A stretch of 64,000 nt of DNA from contig DATDFC010000140.1 in NCBI GenBank assembly GCA_036522815.1, positions 7,912 to 71,911 of the forward strand. Reading direction: 5' to 3'. Numbering within the stretch: the stretch's first letter is position 1; each line of letters begins with the position of its first letter. The notes under the pieces are model-generated. The model searched no databases. It was given only the letters and a program-made list of their open reading frames with translations, and was not told the origin of the DNA. This stretch comes from AG41 sp036522815 (lineage in GTDB: Bacteria; Gemmatimonadota; Gemmatimonadetes; Gemmatimonadales; GWC2-71-9). The translations under genes were made by a program, and so were the position numbers. Below are positions 9,163 through 17,598 of the stretch, piece after piece.

Positions 9163-10733
9163 GGCGCCTCCGCGCTGTGCCTCGTGCGCGCGGACCGCGA
9201 CGCCAGCGCTCGTCCATACACCTGCACATATCCCTCGGCGGAGCGCCGCCAGCCAAAATCCTGGCTCATCGCTACGTGCATCATTCGCTCCCAGGAGCGT
9301 CCTTCCGCGTAGCGTTCGATCGCCCGCCGCGTCACGCGCGCGAGCGCCGCCGGCGCATACTCGTCGAACAGAAAGCCGGTCGCTCCGTCCTCGATCGTGT
9401 CGGCCAGCCCACCGACGCGACGAGCCACCGGAATGGTGCCGTAGAGCTGCGCGCGCATCTGTGTCAGGCCGCAGGGCTCATACAGTGACGGCATCAGCAG
9501 CATGTCCGCCCCCGCCAGCAGCTCGTGCTCGACTCGATCGGTGAAGGTAACTTGTGCCGCGATGCGGTCGGGCGCGGCGGCGGCCCAGTCGGTCAAGGCC
9601 TGTTCATAACGCCTCTCCCCCCCTCCCAGAAACACGAATTGCGCGTCGCGTGTGGCCAACAGATCGCCTCCCAGAATTAAGTCGAGGCCTTTCTGTGCGA
9701 CCAGGCGCGCGCTCATCGCGACTAGCGGGATCAGGGGGGTGGGTGCCAGACCGAAGGCCCGCTGCAGCGCGGCCTTGCAGCGCCGCTTGCCGGCCAGGTC
9801 GGCCGGCGAATACGGCGCTGGAATCGCAGGGTCCGCCTGGGGATTCCAGACGGCGCAATCGATTCCATTCAATATCCCGACGAGCCGATCTCCGAGCGCG
9901 GCAAAGCTGTCATCGAGCCCGAACCCACCCTGCGGCGTTCGCAGCTCTCGGGCATGCGACGGACTTACCGTGACCACGGCGTCGGAAAACGCCAGGCCAC
10001 CTTTCAGGACGTTCATCTGGCCGAACCACTCGAGCGCCCGCCAATCGTAGAGCTCCGCGGCCAGTCCGAGGTCTGCGACGGTGTCGGGTGGGAAATGCCC
10101 CTGAAACCCCGCGTTGTGGACCGACAGCACCGTGCCCAGCCGGTCGTAGTCAGGCTCTCCGGCGTGCGCGGTCCGCAGGTAGACCGGAGCCAGGGCCGCA
10201 TGCCAGTCGTGCGCGTGTAGGATCCGAGCGGGCGGCGCGATCCGGGGCAGTACCGCGAGCGCCGCTCGGGCGAACAGCGCGAATCGCCGGGCGTTGTCCG
10301 GGTAGTCCGACCCCTCCTCGCCGTAGATGCCCGGTCGATCGAAGTAGTCCTGGTGCTCGATGAAAAAGACGGCCGGGCCGGGACCGGGCTCCGCGAGCCG
10401 GAACAGTCGTGCGCCTTCCACCCGCGGTCCCACTTGGACCGGAAAGGGAGGGCCAACCGGATGGAGGCGGGATGCGACCTCTCGCACGCTGCGATGCAGC
10501 GGCATGACGACCGTGGTCGACATCCCTGACGCCGCTTGAAAGCGGGCCAGACCGCTGACCGCTTCACCCAGTCCCCCGGTTCGCGCCAGCGGCAAGTACT
10601 CCCACGCGAGGTGGACGACCCCAACACGCTGCGGGTGCTGCGGCGCCGGCGCGGGAACAATGCCGTCCGGGAGCCGCCGCGTGGCGGCACCGTGGCGTGA
10701 CGGCGCGAGCGTGCTGGTTTGTTTGGGGGTCAT
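9159..10733 (-). CDS. glgA: Glycogen synthase, GT5 family
   Basis: 524 residues including an unstructured N-terminal leader of about 40. GlgA adds glucose from a sugar nucleotide (normally ADP-glucose) to glycogen. Visible features are HAHDWH, SVHNAGFQG, the GIDCAVWNP motif and the acceptor/donor motif PSLYEPCGLTQ. The donor loop that is usually KTGGL reads RTGGL here, a conservative but notable change. ATG 10733 follows GAGGTGG. The conserved GGTACGAACG element lies 63-72 bases upstream, so this gene may head its own transcript, although tkt is only 89 bases away on the same strand. Confidence 0.92.
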   Translation of the reverse strand: MTPKQTSTLAPSRHGAATRRLPDGIVPAPAPQHPQRVGVVHLAWEYLPLARTGGLGEAVSGLARFQAASGMSTTVVMPLHRSVREVASRLHPVGPPFPVQVGPRVEGARLFRLAEPGPGPAVFFIEHQDYFDRPGIYGEEGSDYPDNARRFALFARAALAVLPRIAPPARILHAHDWHAALAPVYLRTAHAGEPDYDRLGTVLSVHNAGFQGHFPPDTVADLGLAAELYDWRALEWFGQMNVLKGGLAFSDAVVTVSPSHARELRTPQGGFGLDDSFAALGDRLVGILNGIDCAVWNPQADPAIPAPYSPADLAGKRRCKAALQRAFGLAPTPLIPLVAMSARLVAQKGLDLILGGDLLATRDAQFVFLGGGERRYEQALTDWAAAAPDRIAAQVTFTDRVEHELLAGADMLLMPSLYEPCGLTQMRAQLYGTIPVARRVGGLADTIEDGATGFLFDEYAPAALARVTRRAIERYAEGRSWERMMHVAMSQDFGWRRSAEGYVQVYGRALASRSARTRHSAEAP

Positions 10734-10753
10734 AAGCCACCTCGGCGCATCGT

Positions 10754-10817
10754 TACGCGAATAGTCACGGGCGGCGTGGCGGAGCGCCAATAGCCCGTTC
10801 GTACCATAGGCGCCAAC
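10754..10817 (-). promoter_or_regulatory. Copy A of the four-copy GGTACGAACG element, upstream of glgA
   Basis: On the minus strand the element reads GTTGGCG at 10817-10811, the invariant core GGTACGAACG at 10805-10796, then GGCTATTGGC and, about 44 bases after the core start, ATTCGCGTAA. It lies entirely between the tkt stop and the glgA start and points towards glgA. Three more copies with the same internal spacing are at 16811-16870, 16994-17060 and 22547-22610. A promoter or operator is likely; a TTGRCG box and TATTGG box 18 bases apart flank the core. Confidence 0.6.
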
Positions 10818-10822
10818 GCCAG

Positions 10823-12892
10823 TCACCGGGCGAGAATCGCCTTCGCCGTCGCGACGACGTGCTCCACGCTGAACCCATACCGCGCCATCACCTCGGGTCC
10901 CGGCGCCGACGCACCGAAGCGGTCCACCGCGATGATCGCGCCGTCCGGCCCGACGTACCGTTCCCAGCCGAACGGCGAGCCCGCTTCCACGCTGACCCTC
11001 GCGTGCACCGCGGGCGGCAGTACCGCTTGGCGGTATTCGGCCGATTGCGCCTCGAACAACTCCCATGACGGCATCGACACCACGCGGCTGCGAACGCCCT
11101 CGCCGGCGAGCTGCCGGTACGCCTCGAGCGCGAGCGACACTTCCGAGCCCGTCGCGATGAGGATGAGCTCGGGCAGCCCCTCACCCGCGTCGATCAGGAC
11201 GTATGCGCCGCGTGCGGTGCCGGCGGCCGGAGCGAGCGTCGTCCGGTCGAGTACCGGCAGCTTCTGGCGTGTGAGCACCAGACCGACGGGCCCGCTCGTG
11301 TGCCGCATCGCGATCCGCCAGGCCTCGACCGTTTCGTTAGCGTCGGCCGGCCGGAGTAGCAGCAGGTTCGGCATCGCCCGCAGACTGGCCAGCTGCTCGA
11401 CCGGTTGATGCGTTGGTCCGTCCTCGCCCAGGGCGATGCTGTCGTGGGTCCACACGTAGATCACGTGTCCCGCGCTCAACGCGGCGAGCCGGATACTCGG
11501 GCGCATGTAATCCGAGAACGTCAGGAAGGTCGCGCCGAACGGCACGACGCCCCCATGGTGCGCCATTCCCGTGAGGATCGCGGTCATCGCGTGCTCGCGG
11601 ATCCCGAAGTGGAGGTTCCGTCCCGCGTACCCCCACACCCCGCCCGCCGCTCCCTGGGTCGGCGGAGTCTGCCCGTCCTTCGACAGGGTCGCGCCCTGGA
11701 AGTCCCCCTTGCCTTTCATCATTGTGCGCGTGGACGGATCGAGATCCGCCGACCCGCCGACGAGATTGGGCACCGATTCGGCTAGCGCCTCGATCGTCTT
11801 GCTACCTGCGTCGCGCGTGGCCACCGCACCGTCCTGGGGCGTGTACGTGGGCAGCTTGTCGTCCCAGTGCGGGGGCAGCTGGCCTGCCATGACGCGATCG
11901 AACTCGCCGGCGAGCTCCCCGTGTGCGGCACGGTAGCCGTCCATGACCTGCTGCCAGGCGGTGCGCCACGCCGCCCCGCGCGTACCGACCTTGTCGAATT
12001 CCCGCTGCGCCTCCTCCGGGACGTAAAACGTCCGGTCTTCCGGCCAGCCGTAGGCCCGCTTTGTCAGCCGCACTTCGTCCGCTCCCAGCGGCTCGCCGTG
12101 GGCCTGGAAGGTGTCCTGCTTGTGCGGACTCCCGAACCCGATGTGCGTGCGCGCCACGATAAGCGAGGGCCGGTTTTCCTCGGCGCGGGCTGCCGCGAGC
12201 GCCGCGTCCACCGCGGCCAGGTCCATCCCGTCCACGTGTTGGACGTGCCAGCCGTATGCCGCGAAGCGCGCCCCGACGTCTTCCGAGAAGGTGACGTTGG
12301 TGGTCGCCGAGAGGGTCACGCGGTTCGCGTCGTACAGCACGATCAGCCGGCCGAGCTGCAGGTCGCCGGCGAGCGATGCCGCTTCGGCGGCGACGCCCTC
12401 CATCAGGTCCCCGTCGCTCGCGATGACGTAGGTGCGGTGGTCCACGATCGAGTGACCCGGCCGGTTGAACGTGGCCGCCAGCCACCGTTCCGCGATCGCC
12501 ATCCCGACGGCATTGCCGAATCCTTGGCCGAGCGGCCCCGTGGTCACCTCGATGCCGCTGCTGCTCCCGCGCTCAGGATGCCCGGGGGTTCGGCTGCCCC
12601 AGCGCCTGAAGTGCTTCAGGTCGTCCAGGGTGAGGTCGTACCCCGTCAGAAACAACAGGCTGTAGAGCAGCATGCTCCCGTGCCCCGCCGACAGGATGAA
12701 CCGGTCGCGATTGACCCATTTCGGCTGTGTGGGGTCATGCCTGAGGTGTCGCGTCCACAGCACGTAGGCCATCGGGGCGGCGCCCATTGGCATTCCCGGA
12801 TGTCCCGACGCCGCCTGCTCTACGGCATCGATGCTGAGCGCGCGGATGGTGTTGATGCAGAGATTGTCGATGGTGACCGTCTGGGCCGTCAT
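10823..12892 (-). CDS. tkt: Transketolase
   Basis: 689 residues, normal length. Thiamine diphosphate enzyme moving two-carbon units in the non-oxidative pentose phosphate pathway. SGHPGMPMG near residue 28 is the substrate-binding signature, GDGDLMEG-type ThDP motif appears as SDGDLMEGVAAE, and the pyrimidine domain carries FGIREHAM and WTHDSIALGEDGPTHQP. ATG 12892 is preceded by GAGGGAG and overlaps the pgi stop (ATGA). The open frame continues upstream into pgi but that part is a shadow. A recombinational split from tal-pgi is not needed: all three overlap by four bases. Confidence 0.96.
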   Translation of the reverse strand: MTAQTVTIDNLCINTIRALSIDAVEQAASGHPGMPMGAAPMAYVLWTRHLRHDPTQPKWVNRDRFILSAGHGSMLLYSLLFLTGYDLTLDDLKHFRRWGSRTPGHPERGSSSGIEVTTGPLGQGFGNAVGMAIAERWLAATFNRPGHSIVDHRTYVIASDGDLMEGVAAEAASLAGDLQLGRLIVLYDANRVTLSATTNVTFSEDVGARFAAYGWHVQHVDGMDLAAVDAALAAARAEENRPSLIVARTHIGFGSPHKQDTFQAHGEPLGADEVRLTKRAYGWPEDRTFYVPEEAQREFDKVGTRGAAWRTAWQQVMDGYRAAHGELAGEFDRVMAGQLPPHWDDKLPTYTPQDGAVATRDAGSKTIEALAESVPNLVGGSADLDPSTRTMMKGKGDFQGATLSKDGQTPPTQGAAGGVWGYAGRNLHFGIREHAMTAILTGMAHHGGVVPFGATFLTFSDYMRPSIRLAALSAGHVIYVWTHDSIALGEDGPTHQPVEQLASLRAMPNLLLLRPADANETVEAWRIAMRHTSGPVGLVLTRQKLPVLDRTTLAPAAGTARGAYVLIDAGEGLPELILIATGSEVSLALEAYRQLAGEGVRSRVVSMPSWELFEAQSAEYRQAVLPPAVHARVSVEAGSPFGWERYVGPDGAIIAVDRFGASAPGPEVMARYGFSVEHVVATAKAILAR

Positions 12893-14529
12893 CCAGCGCT
12901 CCCTCGCGAACCCCGGTAGCGGCGGATCAGCGCCGCCGTCGAGCTGTCGTGGGCGTCCGCGGCAGCCCCGGAGCCCCGCAGCTCGCCCGCGATCCGCTGT
13001 GCCAACGTCTTGCCGAGCTCCACACCCCATTGATCGAACGAGTCGATGTTCCAGATGACGCCCTGCGTAAACACGCTGTGCTCGTACAGCGCGACGAGCG
13101 AGCCCAGAGTCGCCGGCGTCAACCGCTCGGCGAGAATCGTCGAGCTCGGCCGATTCCCCTCGAAGACGCGGTGCGGCACGAGCCACGCCGGCGTCCCTTC
13201 GGCCGCGATCTCGCGCTCCGTCTTGCCGAAGGCGAGCGCCTCGGCCTGCGCGAACACGTTCGCCATGAGCAGATCGTGGTGACCGTCCAGCGGGTTCAGC
13301 GATCGGGAGAACGCGATGAAGTCGCACGGGATGAGCTTGGTGCCTTGATGAATCAGCTGATAGAACGAATGCTGTCCATTGGTGCCCGGCTCCCCCCAGA
13401 GAATCGGCCCGGTCTGGTAATCGACGCGGCTGCCGTCGAGCGTGGTGCGCTTCCCGTTGCTCTCCATCGTCAACTGCTGGAGATACGCGGGAAAGCGCTT
13501 GAGGTATTGGTCGTACGGCAACACCGCGACCGTCTGCGCATCGAAGAAGTCGCCGTACCAGACCGCGAGCAGCCCCATGATCACCGGGAGATTTCGCTCG
13601 AACGGCGCGGTGCGAAAATGCACGTCCATCGCATGGAACCCACCCAGCATGTCGCGGAAGTGCTCCGGGCCGATCGCCAGCATCGTGGACAGCCCGATCG
13701 CCGAATCCATCGAGTAACGCCCGCCGACCCAGTCCCAGAAGGGGAACATGTTGGCGGGATCGATGCCGAACGTCGCGACGCCCTCGCCGTTCGTCGACAC
13801 GGCGACGAAGTGCTGCCGTACCGCCCGCTCGTCGCCGAGCTTGCGCAGGCACCAGGCACGAGCCGAGTGCGCGTTGGTCAGGGTCTCGAGCGTCGTGAAA
13901 GTCTTGGAGCAGACGATGAACAGGGTCTCCTCGGGGTCGAGGTCACGCGTGGCTTCCACGAGGTCCGTGCCATCGACGTTGGAGACGAAGCGCAACGTCA
14001 GGTCGCGCCGACTGTAATGCCGCAACGCCTCGTAGGCCATCGCCGGGCCGAGATCGGAGCCGCCGATGCCGATGTTGACGATGGTGCGGATCGGCCGCCC
14101 GGTGTGCCCGCGCCAGCGGCCGCTGCGCACCTCGTCGCAGAAGGCCGCCATGCGGTCGAGGACGGCGTGCACCTCGGCTGCTGCATCCGCTCCGTCGACC
14201 AGCATCCGCTCCCGCTTGGGAGCCCGTAGAGCGACGTGGAGCGCGGCCCGCCGCTCGGTCACGTTGATCTTCTGGCCGCGGAACATGGCATCGATGCGCC
14301 GGGCCAAGCCGCATGCCTCGGCCAGCCGGAGCAGCAAACCGAGCGTCACATCGGTTACGCGATGTTTCGAGTAGTCGAGATAGAGCCCGGCGGCTTCGGC
14401 GGTCAGACGCTCGCCCCGGCGTGGATCGTCGGCGAAGAGCTGGCGCAGATGCCGCTGGCTCATCTGCTGGTAGTGTTCAGCCAGGGCTTTCCACGCCGGG
14501 AGCGCGGTGAGCGGTGGCTGCGCCGTCAT
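12889..14529 (-). CDS. pgi: Glucose-6-phosphate isomerase
   Basis: 546 residues, standard Pgi. Interconverts glucose 6-phosphate and fructose 6-phosphate, closing the loop between transaldolase/transketolase products and Zwf. Family motifs visible are IGIGGSDLGP, SKTFTTLET, GGRYSMDSAIGL and the C-terminal QWGVELGK. ATG 14529 overlaps the tal stop by four bases. Some bacteria carry tal and pgi as one fused protein; here they are separate but coupled, which fits the same logic. Confidence 0.96.
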   Translation of the reverse strand: MTAQPPLTALPAWKALAEHYQQMSQRHLRQLFADDPRRGERLTAEAAGLYLDYSKHRVTDVTLGLLLRLAEACGLARRIDAMFRGQKINVTERRAALHVALRAPKRERMLVDGADAAAEVHAVLDRMAAFCDEVRSGRWRGHTGRPIRTIVNIGIGGSDLGPAMAYEALRHYSRRDLTLRFVSNVDGTDLVEATRDLDPEETLFIVCSKTFTTLETLTNAHSARAWCLRKLGDERAVRQHFVAVSTNGEGVATFGIDPANMFPFWDWVGGRYSMDSAIGLSTMLAIGPEHFRDMLGGFHAMDVHFRTAPFERNLPVIMGLLAVWYGDFFDAQTVAVLPYDQYLKRFPAYLQQLTMESNGKRTTLDGSRVDYQTGPILWGEPGTNGQHSFYQLIHQGTKLIPCDFIAFSRSLNPLDGHHDLLMANVFAQAEALAFGKTEREIAAEGTPAWLVPHRVFEGNRPSSTILAERLTPATLGSLVALYEHSVFTQGVIWNIDSFDQWGVELGKTLAQRIAGELRGSGAAADAHDSSTAALIRRYRGSRGSAG

Positions 14530-15632
14530 CGTTGGCCCGCACTCGTGGATGCCCCCTGCTGGAGCGTGGCGCTCTTCGACGCGATGCAGTCCAGCAGATC
14601 CTGCCATGACTTGTCGAAAGATACGGTCCCCTCGCGTTGGAGCCGGGTCGCGAGTGCCGCATCGTCCACCCCCTGCCGTCTGAAGGCGGCGATCGTGTTT
14701 TCGGCATCGCCACCATCGACCGGCATCACACCGCGCAGCTGCCCGTGTTCGGCAAAGGCGAGCAAGGTCCTGTCGGGAATGGTGTTGATGGTGTCCGGCG
14801 CGGCCAGCGTCTCGATGTACAGCGTGTCCGAAGCGGCGGGATCCTTGGTCCCGGTGCTGGCCCAGAGCAGGCGCTGCGTCCGGGCGCCGGCGGCCGCCAG
14901 TCGCCGCCACCGCGGCGACGCCAGCAGCACGCGGTACGCTTTGTACGTGCGTTTGGCGACGGCGATACCCAGACGATTGCGCAGCTCCTGGGGCACCACG
15001 CCCTGAACCGCCACGTCCCAGCGGCTGACGAACAACGATGCCACGGAAACGACGCGCGGATTCAAGCCAGCCGTGAGTCGTCGCTCGATCCCCCGCATGT
15101 AGGCCTCGGCCGCCGCCAGGTACTGCTCGGCGGAAAACAGCAACGTCACATTGATCGGCACTCCAGCGAGGATCGAGGCCTCGATCGCGGGAATGCCCTC
15201 CGGCGTGCCCGGGATCTTGATGAACAGATTGGCGCGGTTTGCTCGGGCGTGCAGTTGCGCTGCCGCCGCGATCGTGCTGGCGGTATCGTTGGCGAGCAAC
15301 GGAGACACCTCCAACGACACCCACCCATCGGCCCCACCCGTGTGGTCGTGGACCGGGCGGAACAAATCGGCGGCCTGGGTCAAGTCCTCGAGTGCGAGGT
15401 CGAAGAACAACCCTTCACCTGACTTGCCTTGAGCCGTTTTCTGGCGGATGGCGCTGTCGTAGGAGTCGCCATTCTTGATGGCGTGATCAAAAATCGTGGG
15501 ATTGGACGTCAGCCCCGTCACTGAGAACTCGGCGATGTAGCGCCGCAAGGTGCCATCCGTCAGGAGCCCGCGGGTGATGTTATCGAGCCACAGGCTTTGT
15601 CCGAGCTCGTGCAGTCGTTGTGTCGTCTTCAT
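14526..15632 (-). CDS. tal: Transaldolase
   Basis: 368 residues, the long bacterial transaldolase type that is often fused to or next to pgi. Transfers dihydroxyacetone units between sedoheptulose 7-phosphate and glyceraldehyde 3-phosphate. TSNPTIFDHAI near residue 42 is the N-terminal signature, and the Schiff-base Lys lies in LFIKIPGTPEG. ATG 15632 has TAGGAG five bases upstream. The HAD gene ends nine bases before it, so they are in one transcript. Confidence 0.95.
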   Translation of the reverse strand: MKTTQRLHELGQSLWLDNITRGLLTDGTLRRYIAEFSVTGLTSNPTIFDHAIKNGDSYDSAIRQKTAQGKSGEGLFFDLALEDLTQAADLFRPVHDHTGGADGWVSLEVSPLLANDTASTIAAAAQLHARANRANLFIKIPGTPEGIPAIEASILAGVPINVTLLFSAEQYLAAAEAYMRGIERRLTAGLNPRVVSVASLFVSRWDVAVQGVVPQELRNRLGIAVAKRTYKAYRVLLASPRWRRLAAAGARTQRLLWASTGTKDPAASDTLYIETLAAPDTINTIPDRTLLAFAEHGQLRGVMPVDGGDAENTIAAFRRQGVDDAALATRLQREGTVSFDKSWQDLLDCIASKSATLQQGASTSAGQR

Positions 15633-15641
15633 GTGTCGCTC

Positions 15642-16337
15642 CTAGCGCGTACGCGCAACGTTGGTTCCGTGAACGAGGGCGGTCAGATCATAATCGACCA
15701 GATCCCCGATCCGCTCGACCGTCAGATCGGCTGGGGGATAGGCGATGATGTTCTTGCGGTCCAGCGCGTAGTGTCCCTGTCGCGGGAAGATCGTGGTCAA
15801 TCGGTCTCCCCATTTCCCTTTCATCAGAGAGAGGATGCGCAGTTTGTCGTCCACCATGACGTAGTGTCGGGCCGGGTAACACTTGGCCACGGCCTCCAGC
15901 ATCTGTTCCTTGTGGACATAGATCAGTACTCGACCCTCGACTGCCGCCCACAGCCCCGAGCGCTGGATTTTGCGTGGCTGAAATACCACATCGCCATCCG
16001 AAAGGATGACCGTTAACCCCATGGTCCGAAGATGTTGGATGGCATCGAGCGCGCCGGGATACAACCGGCTGGCAAACGGATAGTCGACCAGAAACGACGA
16101 CATCAGCAGCAACCGCGGGTCGCTCACATCGCCGAGCCGGTAGCGCTGCAACGCGCCCAGGTAGTCCGCGTAGCCCAGTTCGGCGCGCAACTGCTCGAAG
16201 ATCGCCCAGAACCGGTCCCGGCTCTCCGATCCGAATTCGAGGGCAAGATGGTCTTGGAGATCGTCCAGCACGCGGTCGTTGTCGAGCAGCGTATTGTCGC
16301 AGTCAAGGAGGAATACGACATCATCCGGGGAGGTCAC
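15642..16337 (-). CDS. HAD-superfamily hydrolase
   Basis: 231 residues. All four HAD motifs can be seen: nucleophile loop LLDCDNTLLD (motif I, residues 10-19), ILSDGD (motif II Ser), a Lys in YVHKEQ (motif III) and MVDDKLR (motif IV). A helical cap lies between motifs I and II. The family is mostly phosphatases; the position in front of tal suggests a sugar-phosphate substrate, but that is inference. The start is GTG 16337, overlapping the stop of the DsbA-like gene (GTGA). Confidence 0.85.
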   Translation of the reverse strand: MTSPDDVVFLLDCDNTLLDNDRVLDDLQDHLALEFGSESRDRFWAIFEQLRAELGYADYLGALQRYRLGDVSDPRLLLMSSFLVDYPFASRLYPGALDAIQHLRTMGLTVILSDGDVVFQPRKIQRSGLWAAVEGRVLIYVHKEQMLEAVAKCYPARHYVMVDDKLRILSLMKGKWGDRLTTIFPRQGHYALDRKNIIAYPPADLTVERIGDLVDYDLTALVHGTNVARTR

Positions 16338-16672
16338 GTCGTCGCCTCAACCGCGCCGACGCCATGGCTGGCCAGCGCCCGCTCGAACCACTCACGGATC
16401 GCCTCGTCACATCCCAGGGCCGATTCTGCGAGCACTGACGCCCGCGCCGTTGTTGCTGGCCCTTGTTGGGTCGCACACCACGCCGCCTCAAACGAGGGGA
16501 GCGTCGCGGCCGCTTCCCCGTGGACGAGCTCGAGCGGAAACGGGCGAGTCCGAAACGTCACCTTGCCTTCGTACTCCTTGGCCACACGGTGCAGTCGCAC
16601 GGCAGCGATGTAGCACCAGGGGCAATAGTACTCCGCCCACTCCGAGAGCTCGGGAATCGGCCGGTCATTCAT
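16334..16672 (-). CDS. Short DsbA-like thiol oxidoreductase with CPWC
   Basis: 112 residues. The start resembles the DsbA/FrnE thioredoxin-fold family: a beta strand leading into YYCPWCYIAA, with the CxxC at about residues 17-20, then FRTRPFPLEL and a helical stretch. Full-length relatives are near 200 residues and end with the second half of the thioredoxin fold; this protein stops after the first helical part, so it is either a short variant or a truncated gene that keeps a functional start. No signal peptide, so cytoplasmic. It overlaps the HAD gene by four bases. Confidence 0.7.
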   Translation of the reverse strand: MNDRPIPELSEWAEYYCPWCYIAAVRLHRVAKEYEGKVTFRTRPFPLELVHGEAAATLPSFEAAWCATQQGPATTARASVLAESALGCDEAIREWFERALASHGVGAVEATT

Positions 16673-16781
16673 AGAGCACGACGCCCCAAGTAGCTAGGAG
16701 CACTCCGCCGAGGGCGAAGCGGGCTGCAATGAAACGGGCATCGCGAATAGGATTGCTCCTCAAGAACGGCGACGTGTTCAA
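16665..16781 (-). CDS. Small single-pass membrane ORF (38 aa), TTG start
   Basis: A 38-codon frame starting at TTG 16781 and ending at TGA 16665-16667, overlapping the start of the DsbA-like gene by eight bases. The product has a polar N terminus (NTSPFLRSNPIRDARF) and one hydrophobic helix (GGVLLATWGVVLYE). Codon use in the frame favours G/C third positions and the stop/start overlap is of the operon type, which is why I list it. No good Shine-Dalgarno is visible and it could be chance. It lies about 60 bases downstream of element copy B. Confidence 0.4.
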   Translation of the reverse strand: MNTSPFLRSNPIRDARFIAARFALGGVLLATWGVVLYE

Positions 16782-16810
16782 CGTAGGACGGTACCGCGTG
16801 CGTTGACAGG

Positions 16811-16870
16811 GCGAACACTCGCGAGCTGCGCGGCGCGGGCCAATAGCGCGTTCGTACCATCCACGTCAAC
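16811..16870 (-). promoter_or_regulatory. Copy B of the GGTACGAACG element, upstream of the DsbA-like/tal operon
   Basis: On the minus strand: GTTGACG at 16870-16864, core GGTACGAACG at 16858-16849, CGCTATTGGC directly after it, and GTTCGC at 16816-16811. TTGACG and TATTGG are 18 bases apart, resembling -35 and a weak -10. It points towards the small ORF, DsbA-like, HAD, tal, pgi, tkt series, so it could be the promoter of that operon. Confidence 0.6.
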
Positions 16871-16993
16871 AGCGATCACGAGGGTGCGGGTGCAGAGCTT
16901 GCGGAGTGGCGGCCTGCGGCCAAGAGCATCAGGATGCAGCGCTCCTGCTTCAGCCCCACCTCGGCCAGACCGGCATCCGCGCGCAGGACGCGC

Positions 16994-17060
16994 GTCTCTC
17001 CTCACGGTACGAACGCTTCATTGCCGCCTGGTGTGCCACGCCCTAACCATACTCCCGTAG
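16994..17060 (+). promoter_or_regulatory. Copy D of the GGTACGAACG element, upstream of the 17106 gene
   Basis: Core GGTACGAACG at 17006-17015 followed by CTTCATTGCC, then CCATACTCC at the place where copies A and C have ATTCGC. The upstream TTGAC part is not conserved in this copy. It ends about 45 bases before the start codon of the secreted TTHB210-like gene and points towards it. It is the most divergent copy, but the ten-base core is exact. Confidence 0.5.
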
Positions 17061-17105
17061 CGCTACGCAGTCAGAGGAACTCTCCATACACTAAGGAGAT
17101 CACGC

Positions 17106-17531
17106 ATGAACCGTCTCGCCCTTACCGCCCTCGCCGGCGTGCTCGGCGTCGGGATGCTCGTCGCGTCCCCCGATACCACGGCGGCTCAGCAGAAGGCGCC
17201 GCCCGGCGGTGCCTACAAGAAGGTCAGCACGCTCGTCCCGCTTCCGGATTTCGTCCCCGGACTCGGCACCCTGTACGTCGATCCCGCCACGCTGCCCGCG
17301 GGGCCGTTTCTCGCCTACGACCACCAGGGCAACCTGGTGAGCTCCATCTACATGATCCCACTCAAGGACATGAACGCTCAGCAGGCGTTCAGCGACCTGA
17401 AGGTGGCCCGTGAGCGCGCTGATCACGTGGACATCGTCTTCAACGCGGGCCATCCGGGCGTGGCGGAGCCGCACTACCATGTGATCGTGTGGTACATCTC
17501 GCCGCAGCGCGCGGCCCTGCTCGCCAAGTGA
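17106..17531 (+). CDS. Secreted TTHB210-like (DUF5602-type) protein
   Basis: 141 residues with a signal peptide (about residues 1-27). The mature part has FVPGLGTLYVDP, FLAYDHQGNLV, YMIPLKDM and GHPGVAEPHYHVIVWYIS. This pattern, especially the Pro-His-Tyr-His near the end, resembles TTHB210-like/DUF5602 proteins, exported proteins of unknown function; the assignment is from memory of the pattern and not certain. Strong Shine-Dalgarno AAGGAG seven bases before the ATG. The MmgE/PrpD gene follows after 67 bases. Confidence 0.75.
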   Translation: MNRLALTALAGVLGVGMLVASPDTTAAQQKAPPGGAYKKVSTLVPLPDFVPGLGTLYVDPATLPAGPFLAYDHQGNLVSSIYMIPLKDMNAQQAFSDLKVARERADHVDIVFNAGHPGVAEPHYHVIVWYISPQRAALLAK

Positions 17532-17598
17532 CGAGATCGTCGCGCCACGTGGATCCTCGCCCACGGCCGGGTGCATCCGGCCTGGCTGGGGAGATGAG

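Larger units (their letters stand above)
16782..17105. other. Divergent intergenic region with two regulatory element copies
   Basis: 324 bases between the minus-strand carbohydrate block and the plus-strand 17106 gene. It holds element copies B and D pointing outwards in opposite directions and no convincing gene. Short open frames on the minus strand here change frame repeatedly and show no recognisable domain. Confidence 0.5.

Noticed and set aside
16778..17005. Reading the repeated element as protein (DVDGTN... frames in copies A-C)
   Set aside because: The frames give similar short peptides, but conservation is highest at the DNA level including third positions, the frames end at different points and no known domain appears.
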